In this document: positions 1-9,161 of the stretch, in pieces
Numbering within the stretch: position 1 is the first letter of the stretch
Layout: each line of letters begins with the position of its first letter
Assembly (NCBI RefSeq): GCF_019145495.1
Contig: NZ_JAHSTU010000009.1
Location: 124,001-188,000, forward strand
From: Pseudomonas azerbaijanoccidentalis
GTDB lineage: Bacteria > Pseudomonadota > Gammaproteobacteria > Pseudomonadales > Pseudomonadaceae
Length of the DNA: 64,000 bases
Reading direction: 5' to 3'
Position numbers and translations under genes: made by a program
The notes under the pieces: model-generated
Told to the model about the DNA's origin: nothing
The model's input: the letters and a program-made list of their open reading frames with translations, nothing else
Database searches by the model: none

Positions 1-92
1 TCGCCACCTGCCGCCAGCAAGCCGTTGGGGTCGCGCATGGCTTTTTCCAGCGGCGGGAAAGTCAGGGTGTTGCGTTGTAACCAAGTCAGCAT
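1..92 (-). CDS. aat: Leucyl/phenylalanyl-tRNA--protein transferase, N-terminal fragment
   Basis: Only the first 30 codons lie in the window; the gene runs off its left edge. The start is the ATG read leftward from position 92. The peptide begins MLTWLQRNTLTFPPLEKAMR and continues into LLAAGG, the conserved opening of Aat. The enzyme transfers Leu or Phe from aminoacyl-tRNA to proteins with an N-terminal Arg or Lys, marking them for ClpAP in the N-end rule pathway. In pseudomonads aat sits beside trxB and ftsK, as here. Identity rests on the N-terminus and synteny. Confidence 0.85.
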   Translation of the reverse strand, partial: MLTWLQRNTLTFPPLEKAMRDPNGLLAAGG

Positions 93-155
93 GGCGTTCG
101 GGCTTGCAGAAGGGGAGGGCGGTGGCGGGCCATGGGCCCGCCGTGAAGTGTGCCG

Positions 156-1115
156 TTAAACAACGGGAATGTCGTCGAGGTATTTTTCTGCATCGAGCGC
201 CGCCATGCAGCCGGCACCCGCCGAAGTCACGGCTTGGCGATAGACGTGATCGGCAACGTCGCCGGCGGCAAACACGCCCGCAATGCCGGTAGCGGTGGCA
301 TCGCCCTCGCTGCCGCCCTTGACCAGCAGATACCCGTCGCGCATTTCCAGTTGGCCGGCGAACAGGTCGGTATTGGGTTTGTGGCCAATGGCGATGAACA
401 CCCCGGCCACCGGCAGTTCCGTGAGCTCGCCGGTATGGCTGTCACGCAGGCGGGCGCCGGTCACGCCACTCGCATCGCCCAACACTTCATCCAGATTCTG
501 GTTCCAGTGCAGGCGAATATTGCCGTTGGCGGCTTTTTCGAAGAGTTTGTCCTGGAGGATTTTCTCGGATCGCAACTTGTCGCGCCGATGAATCAAATGA
601 ACTTCCTTGGCGATGTTCGACAAATACAGCGCCTCTTCAACCGCTGTATTGCCGCCGCCAATGACGGCGACCACTTGCTTGCGATAAAAAAACCCATCGC
701 ACGTCGCACAAGCGGAAACGCCTTTGCCGGCAAACGTTTCTTCCGACGGCAGCCCCAGGTATTGCGCGGACGCGCCAGTGGCAATAATGAGTGCGTCGCA
801 AGTGTAAGTGCCACTGTCGCCAGTCAGCTCGAACGGGCGCTGTTGCAACTTGGCTGTATGGATGTGGTCGTAAACGATCTCTGTGGCAAAGCGCTCGGCG
901 TGTTTTTGCATGCGTTCCATCAACACCGGGCCGGTGAGGCCTTCGACATCGCCGGGCCAGTTATCGACTTCGACGGTGGTGGTGAGCTGGCCACCTGCCT
1001 GTATGCCGGTAATGACAACGGGTTTGAGGTTGGCGCGGGCGGCATAGACGGCTGCGCTGTAACCGGCGGGACCGGAACCCAGAATGATCAGGCGGTGATG
1101 CTTCGCTTCGCTCAT
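156..1115 (-). CDS. trxB: Thioredoxin reductase
   Basis: The 319-residue cytoplasmic flavoprotein reduces thioredoxin with NADPH. An FAD-binding LGSGPAG loop lies near residue 12, the redox-active CATC motif at 136-139 is followed by DG, and an NADPH-binding GGGNTA loop lies near 153. A C-terminal GVFAAGDV FAD motif is also present. Length and motif order are standard for bacterial TrxB. It is transcribed towards aat and divergently from ftsK across about 300 bases. A paralogue elsewhere in the genome is possible, so the symbol is by family. Confidence 0.95.
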   Translation of the reverse strand: MSEAKHHRLIILGSGPAGYSAAVYAARANLKPVVITGIQAGGQLTTTVEVDNWPGDVEGLTGPVLMERMQKHAERFATEIVYDHIHTAKLQQRPFELTGDSGTYTCDALIIATGASAQYLGLPSEETFAGKGVSACATCDGFFYRKQVVAVIGGGNTAVEEALYLSNIAKEVHLIHRRDKLRSEKILQDKLFEKAANGNIRLHWNQNLDEVLGDASGVTGARLRDSHTGELTELPVAGVFIAIGHKPNTDLFAGQLEMRDGYLLVKGGSEGDATATGIAGVFAAGDVADHVYRQAVTSAGAGCMAALDAEKYLDDIPVV

Positions 1116-1423
1116 AAAAACACCTCATAAGCCTTTGTCACAAAAGAGAATGCATGCTCAAATTGAGTCGCATGTAATGTGCCGTTGACTATGCTACACC
1201 CAAGAATCACAAGCATGGCATCGGGCGTACAAACCCGTACAATGCCTTGCTGTAACAGCGTTTGTAACAAAATAAGCATTGCGCTTCGTGTTTATAAAAA
1301 CCGGGGCGCAGTGTTAAAAGTAGTCTCAGTTATGGCTGTCAACTTTTTTACCTGCCTGGATTGGGCAGTTTTTTATAGTCATTCAACAGATGGACGCGCC
1401 CATGGCGCAGGAAAAGTAGCGTT
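1116..1423. other. Intergenic region between divergent trxB and ftsK
   Basis: This 308-base gap separates the start codons of trxB and ftsK and must carry both promoters. It is more AT-rich than its surroundings. A purine-rich AGGAAAAG stretch near 1409-1416 can serve as ribosome-binding site for ftsK. I could not assign -35/-10 boxes with confidence and see no coding sequence in it. Confidence 0.5.
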
Positions 1424-3832
1424 TTGAAGAAATCCACCGAAGCACCCAAAACAGTCGTGCCGCTCTGGCGTCAGCAATTGCACTACCGCCTCAAGGAAGG
1501 TGCATTGATCGCCATTGGCGCGTTGTGCCTGTTTCTGATGATGGCCTTGCTGACCTACGGCAAGGACGATCCGGGCTGGAGCCATAACAGCAAGATCGAC
1601 GATGTGCAGAACTTCGGCGGCCCCGCGGGCTCCTACAGCGCCGATATCCTGTTCATGGTGCTCGGTTACTTCGCCTATATCTTCCCGATGTTGCTGGCGA
1701 TCAAGGCTTATCAGATCTTCCGTCAGCGTCACGAGCCGTGGCAGTGGAGCGGTTGGCTGTTCTCCTGGCGTCTGATCGGGTTGGTGTTCCTGGTGTTGTC
1801 CGGCGCTGCGCTGGCGCATATCCATTTCCATGCCGCGACCGGTCTGCCGGCCGGCGCGGGTGGTGCGCTGGGCGAAAGTCTCGGAGACCTGGCGAAAAAC
1901 GCATTGAACATCCAGGGCAGCACGCTGCTGTTCATCGCCCTGTTCCTGTTCGGCCTGACCGTGTTCACCGACTTGTCGTGGTTCAAGGTGATGGACGTCA
2001 CCGGCAAGATCACCCTCGACCTCTTCGAACTGTTCCAGGGCGCCGCCAATCGCTGGTGGGCGGCGCGTAGCGAGCGCAAGCAACTGGTCGCGCAATTGCG
2101 TGAAGTCGACGACCGCGTGCACGACGTAGTAGCGCCAACCGTCACCGACAAGCGTGAACAGGCCAAAGTCAAGGAACGCCTGATCGAACGTGAGCAGGCC
2201 CTGAGCAAGCACATGTCCGACCGCGAGAAACAGGTGCCGCCGGTTATTGCACCCGCGCCGGCCAAGCCTGCCGCACCGAGCAAACGCGTCGAAAAAGAGA
2301 AGCAGGCACCGCTGTTCGTCGACAGCGCCGTGGAAGGCACTTTGCCGCCGATCTCGATTCTCGACCCGGCAGAAAAGAAACAACTCAATTATTCGCCAGA
2401 ATCCCTGGCGGCGGTTGGCCACCTGCTGGAAATCAAGCTCAAGGAATTCGGCGTCGAAGTCACCGTGGATTCGATCCACCCGGGCCCGGTGATTACCCGT
2501 TACGAAATCCAGCCTGCCGCGGGCGTGAAAGTCAGCCGCATCGCCAACCTGGCCAAGGACCTGGCGCGTTCGCTGGCCGTGACCAGCGTGCGGGTGGTGG
2601 AAGTGATTCCGGGCAAGACCACGGTCGGTATCGAGATTCCCAACGAAGACCGGCAGATCGTGCGCTTCTCCGAAGTGCTGTCGACGCCTGAGTACGACAA
2701 CTTCAAATCGCCGGTCACCTTGGCGCTGGGCCATGACATCGGCGGCAAGCCGGTGATCACCGACCTGGCGAAGATGCCGCACCTGCTGGTGGCCGGTACC
2801 ACCGGTTCTGGTAAGTCGGTGGGTGTGAACGCGATGATCCTGTCGATCCTGTTCAAGTCCGGCCCCGAAGACGCCAAGCTGATCATGATCGACCCGAAAA
2901 TGCTTGAGCTGTCGATCTACGAAGGCATTCCGCATCTGTTGTGCCCGGTGGTCACCGACATGAAGGACGCCGCCAACGCACTGCGCTGGAGCGTTGCCGA
3001 GATGGAGCGGCGCTACAAGCTGATGGCGAAAATGGGCGTGCGAAACCTGTCGGGCTTCAACGCCAAGGTCAAGGAAGCCCAGGACGCCGGCGAACCGTTG
3101 AGCGATCCGCTGTACAAGCGTGAAAGCATCCACGACGAAGCGCCGCTGCTGCAGAAACTGCCGACCATCGTCGTAGTGGTCGACGAGTTCGCCGACATGA
3201 TGATGATCGTCGGCAAGAAGGTTGAAGAACTGATCGCTCGTATCGCCCAGAAGGCGCGTGCGGCCGGTATCCACTTGATCCTCGCGACCCAGCGTCCGTC
3301 GGTCGACGTGATCACCGGTCTGATCAAGGCCAACATTCCGACCCGTATGGCGTTCCAGGTATCGAGCAAGATCGACTCCCGGACCATCATCGACCAGGGC
3401 GGCGCCGAACAACTGCTTGGCCACGGTGACATGCTCTACATGCCGCCGGGCACCAGCCTGCCGATTCGGGTTCACGGTGCTTTCGTGTCCGACGATGAAG
3501 TTCACCGCGTGGTGGAAGCCTGGAAACTGCGGGGCGCGCCGGAGTACAACGACGACATTCTCAACGGTGTCGAAGAGGCGGGCAGCGGCTTTGAAGGCAG
3601 CAGCGGTGGCGGCGACGGTGATGATCCCGAAGCCGATGCGCTGTACGACGAGGCGGTTCAGTTCGTTCTGGAAAGTCGCCGTGCTTCCATTTCCGCGGTT
3701 CAGCGCAAGTTGAAAATCGGCTACAACCGCGCCGCGCGCATGATCGAAGCCATGGAAATGGCCGGCGTCGTGACGTCCATGAATACCAACGGTTCGCGTG
3801 AAGTCCTGGCCCCAACCCCGGCGCGCGACTGA
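1424..3832 (+). CDS. ftsK: DNA translocase FtsK
   Basis: The 802-residue membrane-anchored DNA pump works at the division septum, clearing the terminus and activating XerCD recombination at dif. The N-terminal 180 residues contain several hydrophobic spans, followed by a charged, Pro/Ala-rich linker. The RecA-like motor has a Walker A AGTTGSGKS near residue 457 and a Walker B VVVVDEF near 581. The C-terminal winged-helix gamma domain, which reads KOPS sequences, covers about 730-800. The best start is TTG at 1424, preceded by AGGAAAAG; no in-frame ATG with a better site was found. The linker is short, as is usual in Pseudomonas. Confidence 0.95.
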   Translation: MKKSTEAPKTVVPLWRQQLHYRLKEGALIAIGALCLFLMMALLTYGKDDPGWSHNSKIDDVQNFGGPAGSYSADILFMVLGYFAYIFPMLLAIKAYQIFRQRHEPWQWSGWLFSWRLIGLVFLVLSGAALAHIHFHAATGLPAGAGGALGESLGDLAKNALNIQGSTLLFIALFLFGLTVFTDLSWFKVMDVTGKITLDLFELFQGAANRWWAARSERKQLVAQLREVDDRVHDVVAPTVTDKREQAKVKERLIEREQALSKHMSDREKQVPPVIAPAPAKPAAPSKRVEKEKQAPLFVDSAVEGTLPPISILDPAEKKQLNYSPESLAAVGHLLEIKLKEFGVEVTVDSIHPGPVITRYEIQPAAGVKVSRIANLAKDLARSLAVTSVRVVEVIPGKTTVGIEIPNEDRQIVRFSEVLSTPEYDNFKSPVTLALGHDIGGKPVITDLAKMPHLLVAGTTGSGKSVGVNAMILSILFKSGPEDAKLIMIDPKMLELSIYEGIPHLLCPVVTDMKDAANALRWSVAEMERRYKLMAKMGVRNLSGFNAKVKEAQDAGEPLSDPLYKRESIHDEAPLLQKLPTIVVVVDEFADMMMIVGKKVEELIARIAQKARAAGIHLILATQRPSVDVITGLIKANIPTRMAFQVSSKIDSRTIIDQGGAEQLLGHGDMLYMPPGTSLPIRVHGAFVSDDEVHRVVEAWKLRGAPEYNDDILNGVEEAGSGFEGSSGGGDGDDPEADALYDEAVQFVLESRRASISAVQRKLKIGYNRAARMIEAMEMAGVVTSMNTNGSREVLAPTPARD

Positions 3833-3899
3833 CCTGATATGAAAAGGGGTGGCGCCCTGAGGCGCCGCCCGCACTCCCACGAATGTTATGAGGACTCCC

Positions 3900-4523
3900 A
3901 TGCGTCTGATCCGCATGCTGTTGCTGCCGGTACTGGCTTTGACCACGCTTTCGGCCCACGCCGATGACAAGGACGTGGCGCGCCTGACTCAATTGCTGGA
4001 AAAATCCCAGACCCTGACCGCACGTTTCTCCCAGTTGACCCTCGATGGCACGGGCACTCAGTTGCAGGAAACTGCCGGTGAGATGTCGTTGCAGCGTCCG
4101 GGTTTGTTCTACTGGCACACCAATGCGCCAGCGGAGCAGACCATGGTTTCCGACGGCAAAAAGGTCACCCTGTGGGACCCGGACCTGGAGCAGGCCACCA
4201 TCAAGAACCTCGACCAGCGCCTGACCCAGACGCCGGCACTGCTGTTGTCCGGTGACGTGTCCAAGATCAGTCAGAGCTTTGACATCAGTGCCAAGGAAGC
4301 GGGCGGTGTGATTGACTTCACCCTCAAGCCGAAAACCAAGGACACGCTGTTCGACAGCCTGCGCCTGTCGTTCCGCAATGGGCTGGTCAATGACATGCAG
4401 CTGATCGACAGCGTTGGCCAGCGGACCAACATCCTGTTCACCGGCGTCAAGGCCAACGAGCCGATCCCGGCGTCCAAGTTCAAGTTCGACATCCCGAAAG
4501 GGGCGGACGTGATCCAGGAATAA
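3900..4523 (+). CDS. lolA: Outer-membrane lipoprotein carrier protein LolA
   Basis: This is the periplasmic chaperone that takes lipoproteins from LolCDE at the inner membrane to LolB at the outer membrane. The 207-residue product starts with a signal peptide ending at AHA-DD. The mature part matches the LolA pattern, including LTARFSQLT and the LYDPDLEQ-like LWDPDLEQA segment. I chose ATG 3900, with GAGGA just upstream, over an in-frame ATG 12 bases earlier that overlaps this site. A GC-rich hairpin at about 3846-3870 separates it from ftsK. Order ftsK-lolA-rarA is typical. Confidence 0.93.
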   Translation: MRLIRMLLLPVLALTTLSAHADDKDVARLTQLLEKSQTLTARFSQLTLDGTGTQLQETAGEMSLQRPGLFYWHTNAPAEQTMVSDGKKVTLWDPDLEQATIKNLDQRLTQTPALLLSGDVSKISQSFDISAKEAGGVIDFTLKPKTKDTLFDSLRLSFRNGLVNDMQLIDSVGQRTNILFTGVKANEPIPASKFKFDIPKGADVIQE

Positions 4524-4537
4524 AGCACGACGAAAAT

Positions 4538-4630
4538 CCTGTGGGAGCGGGCTTGCCCGCGATGGCGTCGGCACATCCAGCACTGATGTGACTGACACAC
4601 CGCTATCGCGGGCAAGCCCGCTCCCACAGG
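4538..4630. repeat. REPIN-type inverted repeat
   Basis: The left arm GTGGGAGCGGGCTTGCCCGC and the matching inverted right arm enclose about 45 bases. This is the classical P. fluorescens-group REP sequence. It lies between lolA and rarA and may form a cruciform or mRNA hairpin. Confidence 0.9.
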
Positions 4631-4673
4631 GGATTATGGTGTTTTCAGCAAAGTGAGGTTTTAAACGTACGCC

Positions 4674-5996
4674 ATGGACCTGTTTCGCAGCACCCCGATC
4701 GCCCAGCCGCTGGCCGCACGTTTACGCGCGACCAATCTGGACGAGTACGTCGGTCAGGAACACGTGCTCGCTCGCGGCAAGCCTTTGCGCGAAGCCCTGG
4801 AGCAGGGTGCCCTGCACTCGATGATTTTCTGGGGGCCGCCCGGCGTGGGCAAAACCACCCTGGCGCGGTTGCTGGCGGAAGTCTCGGAGGCGCACTTTGA
4901 GACCGTCTCGGCCGTGCTGGCCGGGGTCAAGGAGATCCGTCAGTCGGTGGAAATCGCCAAGCAGCAGGCTGCGCAGTACGGCCGCCGCACGATTCTGTTT
5001 GTCGATGAAGTGCACCGCTTCAACAAGTCCCAGCAGGATGCCTTTCTGCCGTATGTCGAAGACGGCACGCTGATTTTCATCGGCGCGACCACCGAAAACC
5101 CCTCGTTCGAACTCAACAACGCGTTGCTGTCCCGTGCGCGGGTCTATGTCCTGAAAAGCCTCGACGAAGCCGCGCTGCGCAAACTGGTGCATCGTGCGCT
5201 GACCGAAGAGCGCGGTTTGGGCAAACGCCACCTGACCCTCAGCGATGAAGGCTTCCAGATGCTGCTGTCGGCGGCGGATGGCGACGGCCGGCGTCTGCTC
5301 AATCTGCTGGAAAACGCTTCAGACCTGGCGGAAGACAACAGCGAAATCGGCACCGACCTGCTGCAAAGCCTGCTCGGCGATACCCGTCGGCGCTTCGACA
5401 AGGGTGGCGAAGCCTTTTACGACCAGATTTCCGCGCTGCATAAGTCGGTGCGCGGTTCCAACCCCGACGGCGCGTTGTACTGGTTCGCGCGCATGATCGA
5501 CGGCGGTTGCGATCCGCTGTACTTGGCCCGGCGCGTGGTGCGCATGGCCAGCGAAGACATCGGTAACGCCGACCCGCGGGCGCTGAGCCTGTGCCTGGCG
5601 GCGTGGGAAGTACAGGAGCGCCTCGGCAGCCCCGAGGGCGAGTTGGCGGTGGCACAGGCCATTACGTATCTGGCCTGCGCGCCGAAAAGCAACGCGGTGT
5701 ACATGGGCTTCAAGACCGCATTGCGCGCCGCCGCCGAACACGGTTCGCTCGAAGTGCCGCTGCACTTGCGCAATGCGCCGACCAAACTGATGAAACAATT
5801 GGGCTACGGCGACGAATACCGTTACGCCCACGATGAGCCCGAAGCCTACGCCGCCGGGGAAGACTATTTTCCGGAAGAACTCGACCCGATCCCGTTCTAT
5901 CAACCGGTGCCCCGTGGCCTGGAGTTGAAGATTGGCGAGAAGCTCAATCACCTGGCGAAACTCGACCGTTTAAGCCCCCGGCAGCGGAGAAAATAG
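4674..5996 (+). CDS. rarA: Replication-associated recombination protein A (MgsA/RarA AAA+ ATPase)
   Basis: The 440-residue AAA+ ATPase is related to clamp loaders and eukaryotic WRNIP1 and acts at stalled replication forks. The Walker A GPPGVGKTT is at residues 54-62 and the Walker B FVDEVHRF at 109-116. A sensor-1 IGATTENPSFE segment follows. The C-terminal two thirds form the tetramerisation region typical of MgsA. The stop codon overlaps the GTG of crcB by one base (TAGTG), so the two are translationally coupled. Confidence 0.94.
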   Translation: MDLFRSTPIAQPLAARLRATNLDEYVGQEHVLARGKPLREALEQGALHSMIFWGPPGVGKTTLARLLAEVSEAHFETVSAVLAGVKEIRQSVEIAKQQAAQYGRRTILFVDEVHRFNKSQQDAFLPYVEDGTLIFIGATTENPSFELNNALLSRARVYVLKSLDEAALRKLVHRALTEERGLGKRHLTLSDEGFQMLLSAADGDGRRLLNLLENASDLAEDNSEIGTDLLQSLLGDTRRRFDKGGEAFYDQISALHKSVRGSNPDGALYWFARMIDGGCDPLYLARRVVRMASEDIGNADPRALSLCLAAWEVQERLGSPEGELAVAQAITYLACAPKSNAVYMGFKTALRAAAEHGSLEVPLHLRNAPTKLMKQLGYGDEYRYAHDEPEAYAAGEDYFPEELDPIPFYQPVPRGLELKIGEKLNHLAKLDRLSPRQRRK

Positions 5997-6370
5997 TGCT
6001 TCCATTGATCGTTGCGGTTTCCGTCGGCGGGATCGCCGGCACGTTGTTGCGCTTCGCCACGGGTAACTGGATCAACGCTAATTGGCCGCGGCACTTCTAT
6101 ACCGCGACGCTGGCCGTTAATATCGTGGGCTGTTTGCTGATCGGCGTTCTATACGGTCTGTTTTTGATTCGCCCGGAGGTGCCCATCGAGGTGCGCGCCG
6201 GGTTGATCGTCGGCTTCCTCGGAGGGCTGACGACTTTTTCATCCTTTTCACTGGATACGGTGCGCTTGCTGGAAAGCGGGCAAGTGCCGCTGGCCCTGGG
6301 CTATGCGGCCATCAGCGTATTCGGCGGGCTGCTCGCCACCTGGGCCGGCCTGTCCTTGACCAAACTTTGA
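5996..6370 (+). CDS. crcB: Fluoride channel CrcB/Fluc
   Basis: This 124-residue four-helix membrane protein forms dual-topology dimers that export fluoride. Family signatures are GGIAGTLLRF near the N-terminus, a conserved Asn in helix 2 (VNIVG) and GFLGGLTTFSSFS around residues 72-84, which line the anion pathway. It starts with GTG inside the rarA stop codon and ends 15 bases before serS. There is no room for a fluoride riboswitch directly upstream, so it is probably expressed constitutively with rarA and serS. Confidence 0.94.
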   Translation: MLPLIVAVSVGGIAGTLLRFATGNWINANWPRHFYTATLAVNIVGCLLIGVLYGLFLIRPEVPIEVRAGLIVGFLGGLTTFSSFSLDTVRLLESGQVPLALGYAAISVFGGLLATWAGLSLTKL

Positions 6371-6385
6371 TAACGAGAGACCGAC

Positions 6386-7666
6386 ATGCTCGATTCCAAA
6401 CTGTTACGTAGCAACCTTCAGGACGTAGCGGACCGCCTGGCTTCCCGTGGCTATGCCCTGGATGTCGCGCGCATCGAAGCGCTGGAAGAACAGCGCAAGA
6501 CCGTCCAGACCCGCACCGAAGCACTGCAGGCTGAACGTAACGCGCGCTCCAAATCCATCGGTCAGGCCAAGCAGCGCGGCGAAGACATCGCGCCGCTGAT
6601 GGCGGACGTCGAGCGCATGGCGGGCGAATTGAGTGCCGGCAAAGTCGAACTGGACGCGATCCAGACCGATCTGGACTCGATCCTGTTGGGCATCCCCAAC
6701 TTGCCGCACGAATCGGTGCCGGTCGGTAAAGATGAAGACGACAACGTCGAAGTGCGCCGCTGGGGCACCCCGACCGCTTTCGATTTCCCGGTTCAGGACC
6801 ACGTGGCCCTGGGCGAGAAGTTCGGCTGGCTCGACTTTGAAACCGCTGCCAAGTTGTCCGGCGCACGTTTTGCCCTGCTGCGCGGCCCGATTGCCCGTCT
6901 GCACCGCGCCCTCGCGCAGTTCATGATCAACCTGCACGTCACGGAGCATGGCTACGAAGAGGCCTACACGCCTTATCTGGTCCAGGCCCCGGCGTTGCAA
7001 GGCACCGGCCAGCTGCCGAAGTTCGAAGAAGACCTGTTCAAGATCGCCCGCGAAGGCGAAGCCGATCTGTACCTGATCCCGACCGCTGAAGTGTCGCTGA
7101 CCAACATCGTTGCCGGCGAAATCGTCGATGCCAAGCAACTGCCGATCAAGTTCGTTGCCCACACGCCGTGCTTCCGCAGTGAAGCCGGCGCATCGGGTCG
7201 TGACACCCGCGGCATGATCCGTCAGCACCAGTTCGACAAGGTCGAGATGGTGCAGATCGTCGAGCCGTCGCAGTCGATGGAAGCGCTGGAAGGCCTGACT
7301 GCCAACGCCGAGAAAGTCCTGCAATTGCTGGAACTGCCTTACCGCACCCTGGCCCTGTGCACCGGCGACATGGGCTTCAGCGCGGTCAAGACTTACGACC
7401 TGGAAGTGTGGATCCCGAGCCAGGACAAGTACCGCGAAATTTCGTCGTGCTCCAACTGCGGCGACTTCCAGGCCCGCCGCATGCAGGCGCGTTTCCGCAA
7501 CCCGGAAACCGGCAAGCCTGAACTGGTGCACACCCTGAACGGTTCTGGCCTGGCGGTCGGTCGTACCCTGGTCGCGGTGCTCGAGAACTATCAGCAGGCC
7601 GACGGTTCGATCCGTGTGCCTGAGGTGCTCAAGCCGTACATGGGTGGCCTTGAGGTCATCGGCTAA
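6386..7666 (+). CDS. serS: Seryl-tRNA synthetase
   Basis: The 426-residue cytoplasmic class II synthetase charges tRNA-Ser and tRNA-Sec with serine. The N-terminal ~110 residues form the coiled-coil tRNA-binding arm. The catalytic core has motif 2 (FRSEAG followed by RGMIRQHQFDKVEMV) and motif 3 (NGSGLAVGRTLVAVLE). Its length is standard. The start has a GAGAGACC ribosome-binding site and lies 15 bases after crcB. The stop codon TAA is immediately followed by the ATG of cysG. Confidence 0.97.
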   Translation: MLDSKLLRSNLQDVADRLASRGYALDVARIEALEEQRKTVQTRTEALQAERNARSKSIGQAKQRGEDIAPLMADVERMAGELSAGKVELDAIQTDLDSILLGIPNLPHESVPVGKDEDDNVEVRRWGTPTAFDFPVQDHVALGEKFGWLDFETAAKLSGARFALLRGPIARLHRALAQFMINLHVTEHGYEEAYTPYLVQAPALQGTGQLPKFEEDLFKIAREGEADLYLIPTAEVSLTNIVAGEIVDAKQLPIKFVAHTPCFRSEAGASGRDTRGMIRQHQFDKVEMVQIVEPSQSMEALEGLTANAEKVLQLLELPYRTLALCTGDMGFSAVKTYDLEVWIPSQDKYREISSCSNCGDFQARRMQARFRNPETGKPELVHTLNGSGLAVGRTLVAVLENYQQADGSIRVPEVLKPYMGGLEVIG

Positions 7667-9061
7667 ATGAAATATCTGCCGCTGTTTCACAACCTTCGCG
7701 GCAGTCGTGTGTTGGTCGTCGGTGGGGGGGAAATTGCCTTGCGCAAATCCCGCCTGCTGGCCGATGCCGGTGCGCTGCTGCGGGTGGTTGCACCTGAAAT
7801 CGAAGCGCAGCTGCGCGAACTGGTTACCGCCAGCGGTGGCGAGTGCCTGGTGCGTGGCTACGCCGAAGCCGATCTGGACGGTTGCGGGCTGATCATTGCC
7901 GCGACTGACGATGAAGCGTTGAACGCACAAGTCTCCGCCGATGCCCATCGGCGCTGTGTGCCGGTCAACGTGGTGGACGCGCCTGCGCTGTGCAGCGTGA
8001 TCTTCCCGGCCATCGTCGACCGTTCTCCGTTGATCATTGCGGTGTCCAGCGGCGGCGATGCTCCGGTGCTGGCTCGCTTGATCCGCGCCAAGATCGAAAC
8101 CTGGATTCCTTCCACCTACGGTCAACTGGCGGGGCTGGCGGCGCGTTTTCGCCATCAGGTCAAAGGCCTGTTTCCGGATGTGCAGCAGCGTCGGGCGTTC
8201 TGGGAAGATGTTTTCCAGGGCCCGATTGCCGACCGGCAACTGGCCGGGCAGGGCGGTGAAGCGGAGCGTCTGTTGCAGGCGAAAATCGATGGTGAAGCGC
8301 CCGTCGCCACCGGTGAGGTGTATCTGGTGGGTGCCGGGCCGGGTGATCCCGATCTGCTGACGTTCAAGGCATTGCGTCTGATGCAGCAAGCCGATGTGGT
8401 GCTGTACGACCGATTGGTGGCACCGGCGATTCTGGAGTTGTGCCGTCGCGATGCCGAGCGGGTTTACGTCGGCAAGCGCCGCGCCGATCACGCCGTGCCG
8501 CAGGATCAGATCAACCAGCAATTGGTGGATTTGGCCAAGCAAGGCAAGCGTGTGGTGCGGTTGAAGGGCGGTGATCCGTTTATCTTCGGCCGTGGCGGTG
8601 AAGAGATCGAAGAACTGGCGGCCCATGGCATTCCGTTTCAGGTCGTGCCGGGCATCACCGCCGCCAGCGGTTGTGCGGCGTACGCCGGCATTCCGCTGAC
8701 CCACCGTGACTATGCGCAGTCGGTACGCTTTGTCACCGGGCACTTGAAGGACGGTTCCACCGATTTACCGTGGGCCGACCTGGTCGCGCCGGCGCAGACC
8801 CTGGTGTTCTACATGGGGTTGGTGGGCTTGCCGATCATCTGTGAGCAGTTAATCAAGCATGGTCGCGCCGCCGATACCCCGGCCGCACTGATCCAACAGG
8901 GCACCACGGTCAATCAGCGAGTGTTTACCGGCACGCTGGCCGACCTGCCGCGATTGGTGGCGGAGCATGAAGTGCATGCGCCGACATTGGTGATCGTTGG
9001 TGAGGTGGTGCAATTGCGCGAGAAACTGGCGTGGTTTGAAGGGGCTCAGGGGCAACTCTGA
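7667..9061 (+). CDS. cysG: Siroheme synthase CysG (trifunctional)
   Basis: The 464-residue fusion makes siroheme from uroporphyrinogen III. The N-terminal half (about 1-200) is the NAD-dependent dehydrogenase/ferrochelatase, with a Rossmann loop VVGGGEIALRK near residue 16. The C-terminal half (about 215-460) is the SAM uroporphyrinogen methyltransferase, with VGAGPGDPDLLT and LKGGDPFIFGRGGEE. Siroheme serves sulfite and nitrite reductases. The ATG directly abuts the serS stop, the usual arrangement in pseudomonads. Confidence 0.96.
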   Translation: MKYLPLFHNLRGSRVLVVGGGEIALRKSRLLADAGALLRVVAPEIEAQLRELVTASGGECLVRGYAEADLDGCGLIIAATDDEALNAQVSADAHRRCVPVNVVDAPALCSVIFPAIVDRSPLIIAVSSGGDAPVLARLIRAKIETWIPSTYGQLAGLAARFRHQVKGLFPDVQQRRAFWEDVFQGPIADRQLAGQGGEAERLLQAKIDGEAPVATGEVYLVGAGPGDPDLLTFKALRLMQQADVVLYDRLVAPAILELCRRDAERVYVGKRRADHAVPQDQINQQLVDLAKQGKRVVRLKGGDPFIFGRGGEEIEELAAHGIPFQVVPGITAASGCAAYAGIPLTHRDYAQSVRFVTGHLKDGSTDLPWADLVAPAQTLVFYMGLVGLPIICEQLIKHGRAADTPAALIQQGTTVNQRVFTGTLADLPRLVAEHEVHAPTLVIVGEVVQLREKLAWFEGAQGQL

Positions 9062-9082
9062 ATTTGAGTTACCTGTTGAAAA

Positions 9083-9157
9083 AAGATCGCAGCCTTCGGC
9101 AGCTCCTACAGGGGAATCGCATAATTCTGTAGGAGCTGCCGAAGGCTGCGATGTTTT
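9083..9157. repeat. REPIN, GTAGGAGCTGCCGAAGG class
   Basis: Inverted arms GATCGCAGCCTTCGGCAGCT and its complement surround a short loop between the converging cysG and glutathionyl-hydroquinone reductase genes. Both arms carry the CTTCGG variant. It could act as a bidirectional mRNA 3'-end hairpin. Confidence 0.9.
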
Positions 9158-9161
9158 GCTT

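Noticed and set aside
3846..3870. Terminator hairpin after ftsK
   Set aside because: The GC-rich stem is present but no T-run follows, so it was not listed as a terminator.
1379..3970. An 863-codon open frame antisense to ftsK
   Set aside because: It mirrors the coding bias of a high-GC gene, is rich in His, Arg and Gln, and has no recognisable domain; ftsK is certain on the other strand.
5900..5996. Fluoride riboswitch in front of crcB
   Set aside because: crcB starts inside the rarA stop codon, so there is no untranslated space, and no riboswitch core was seen.
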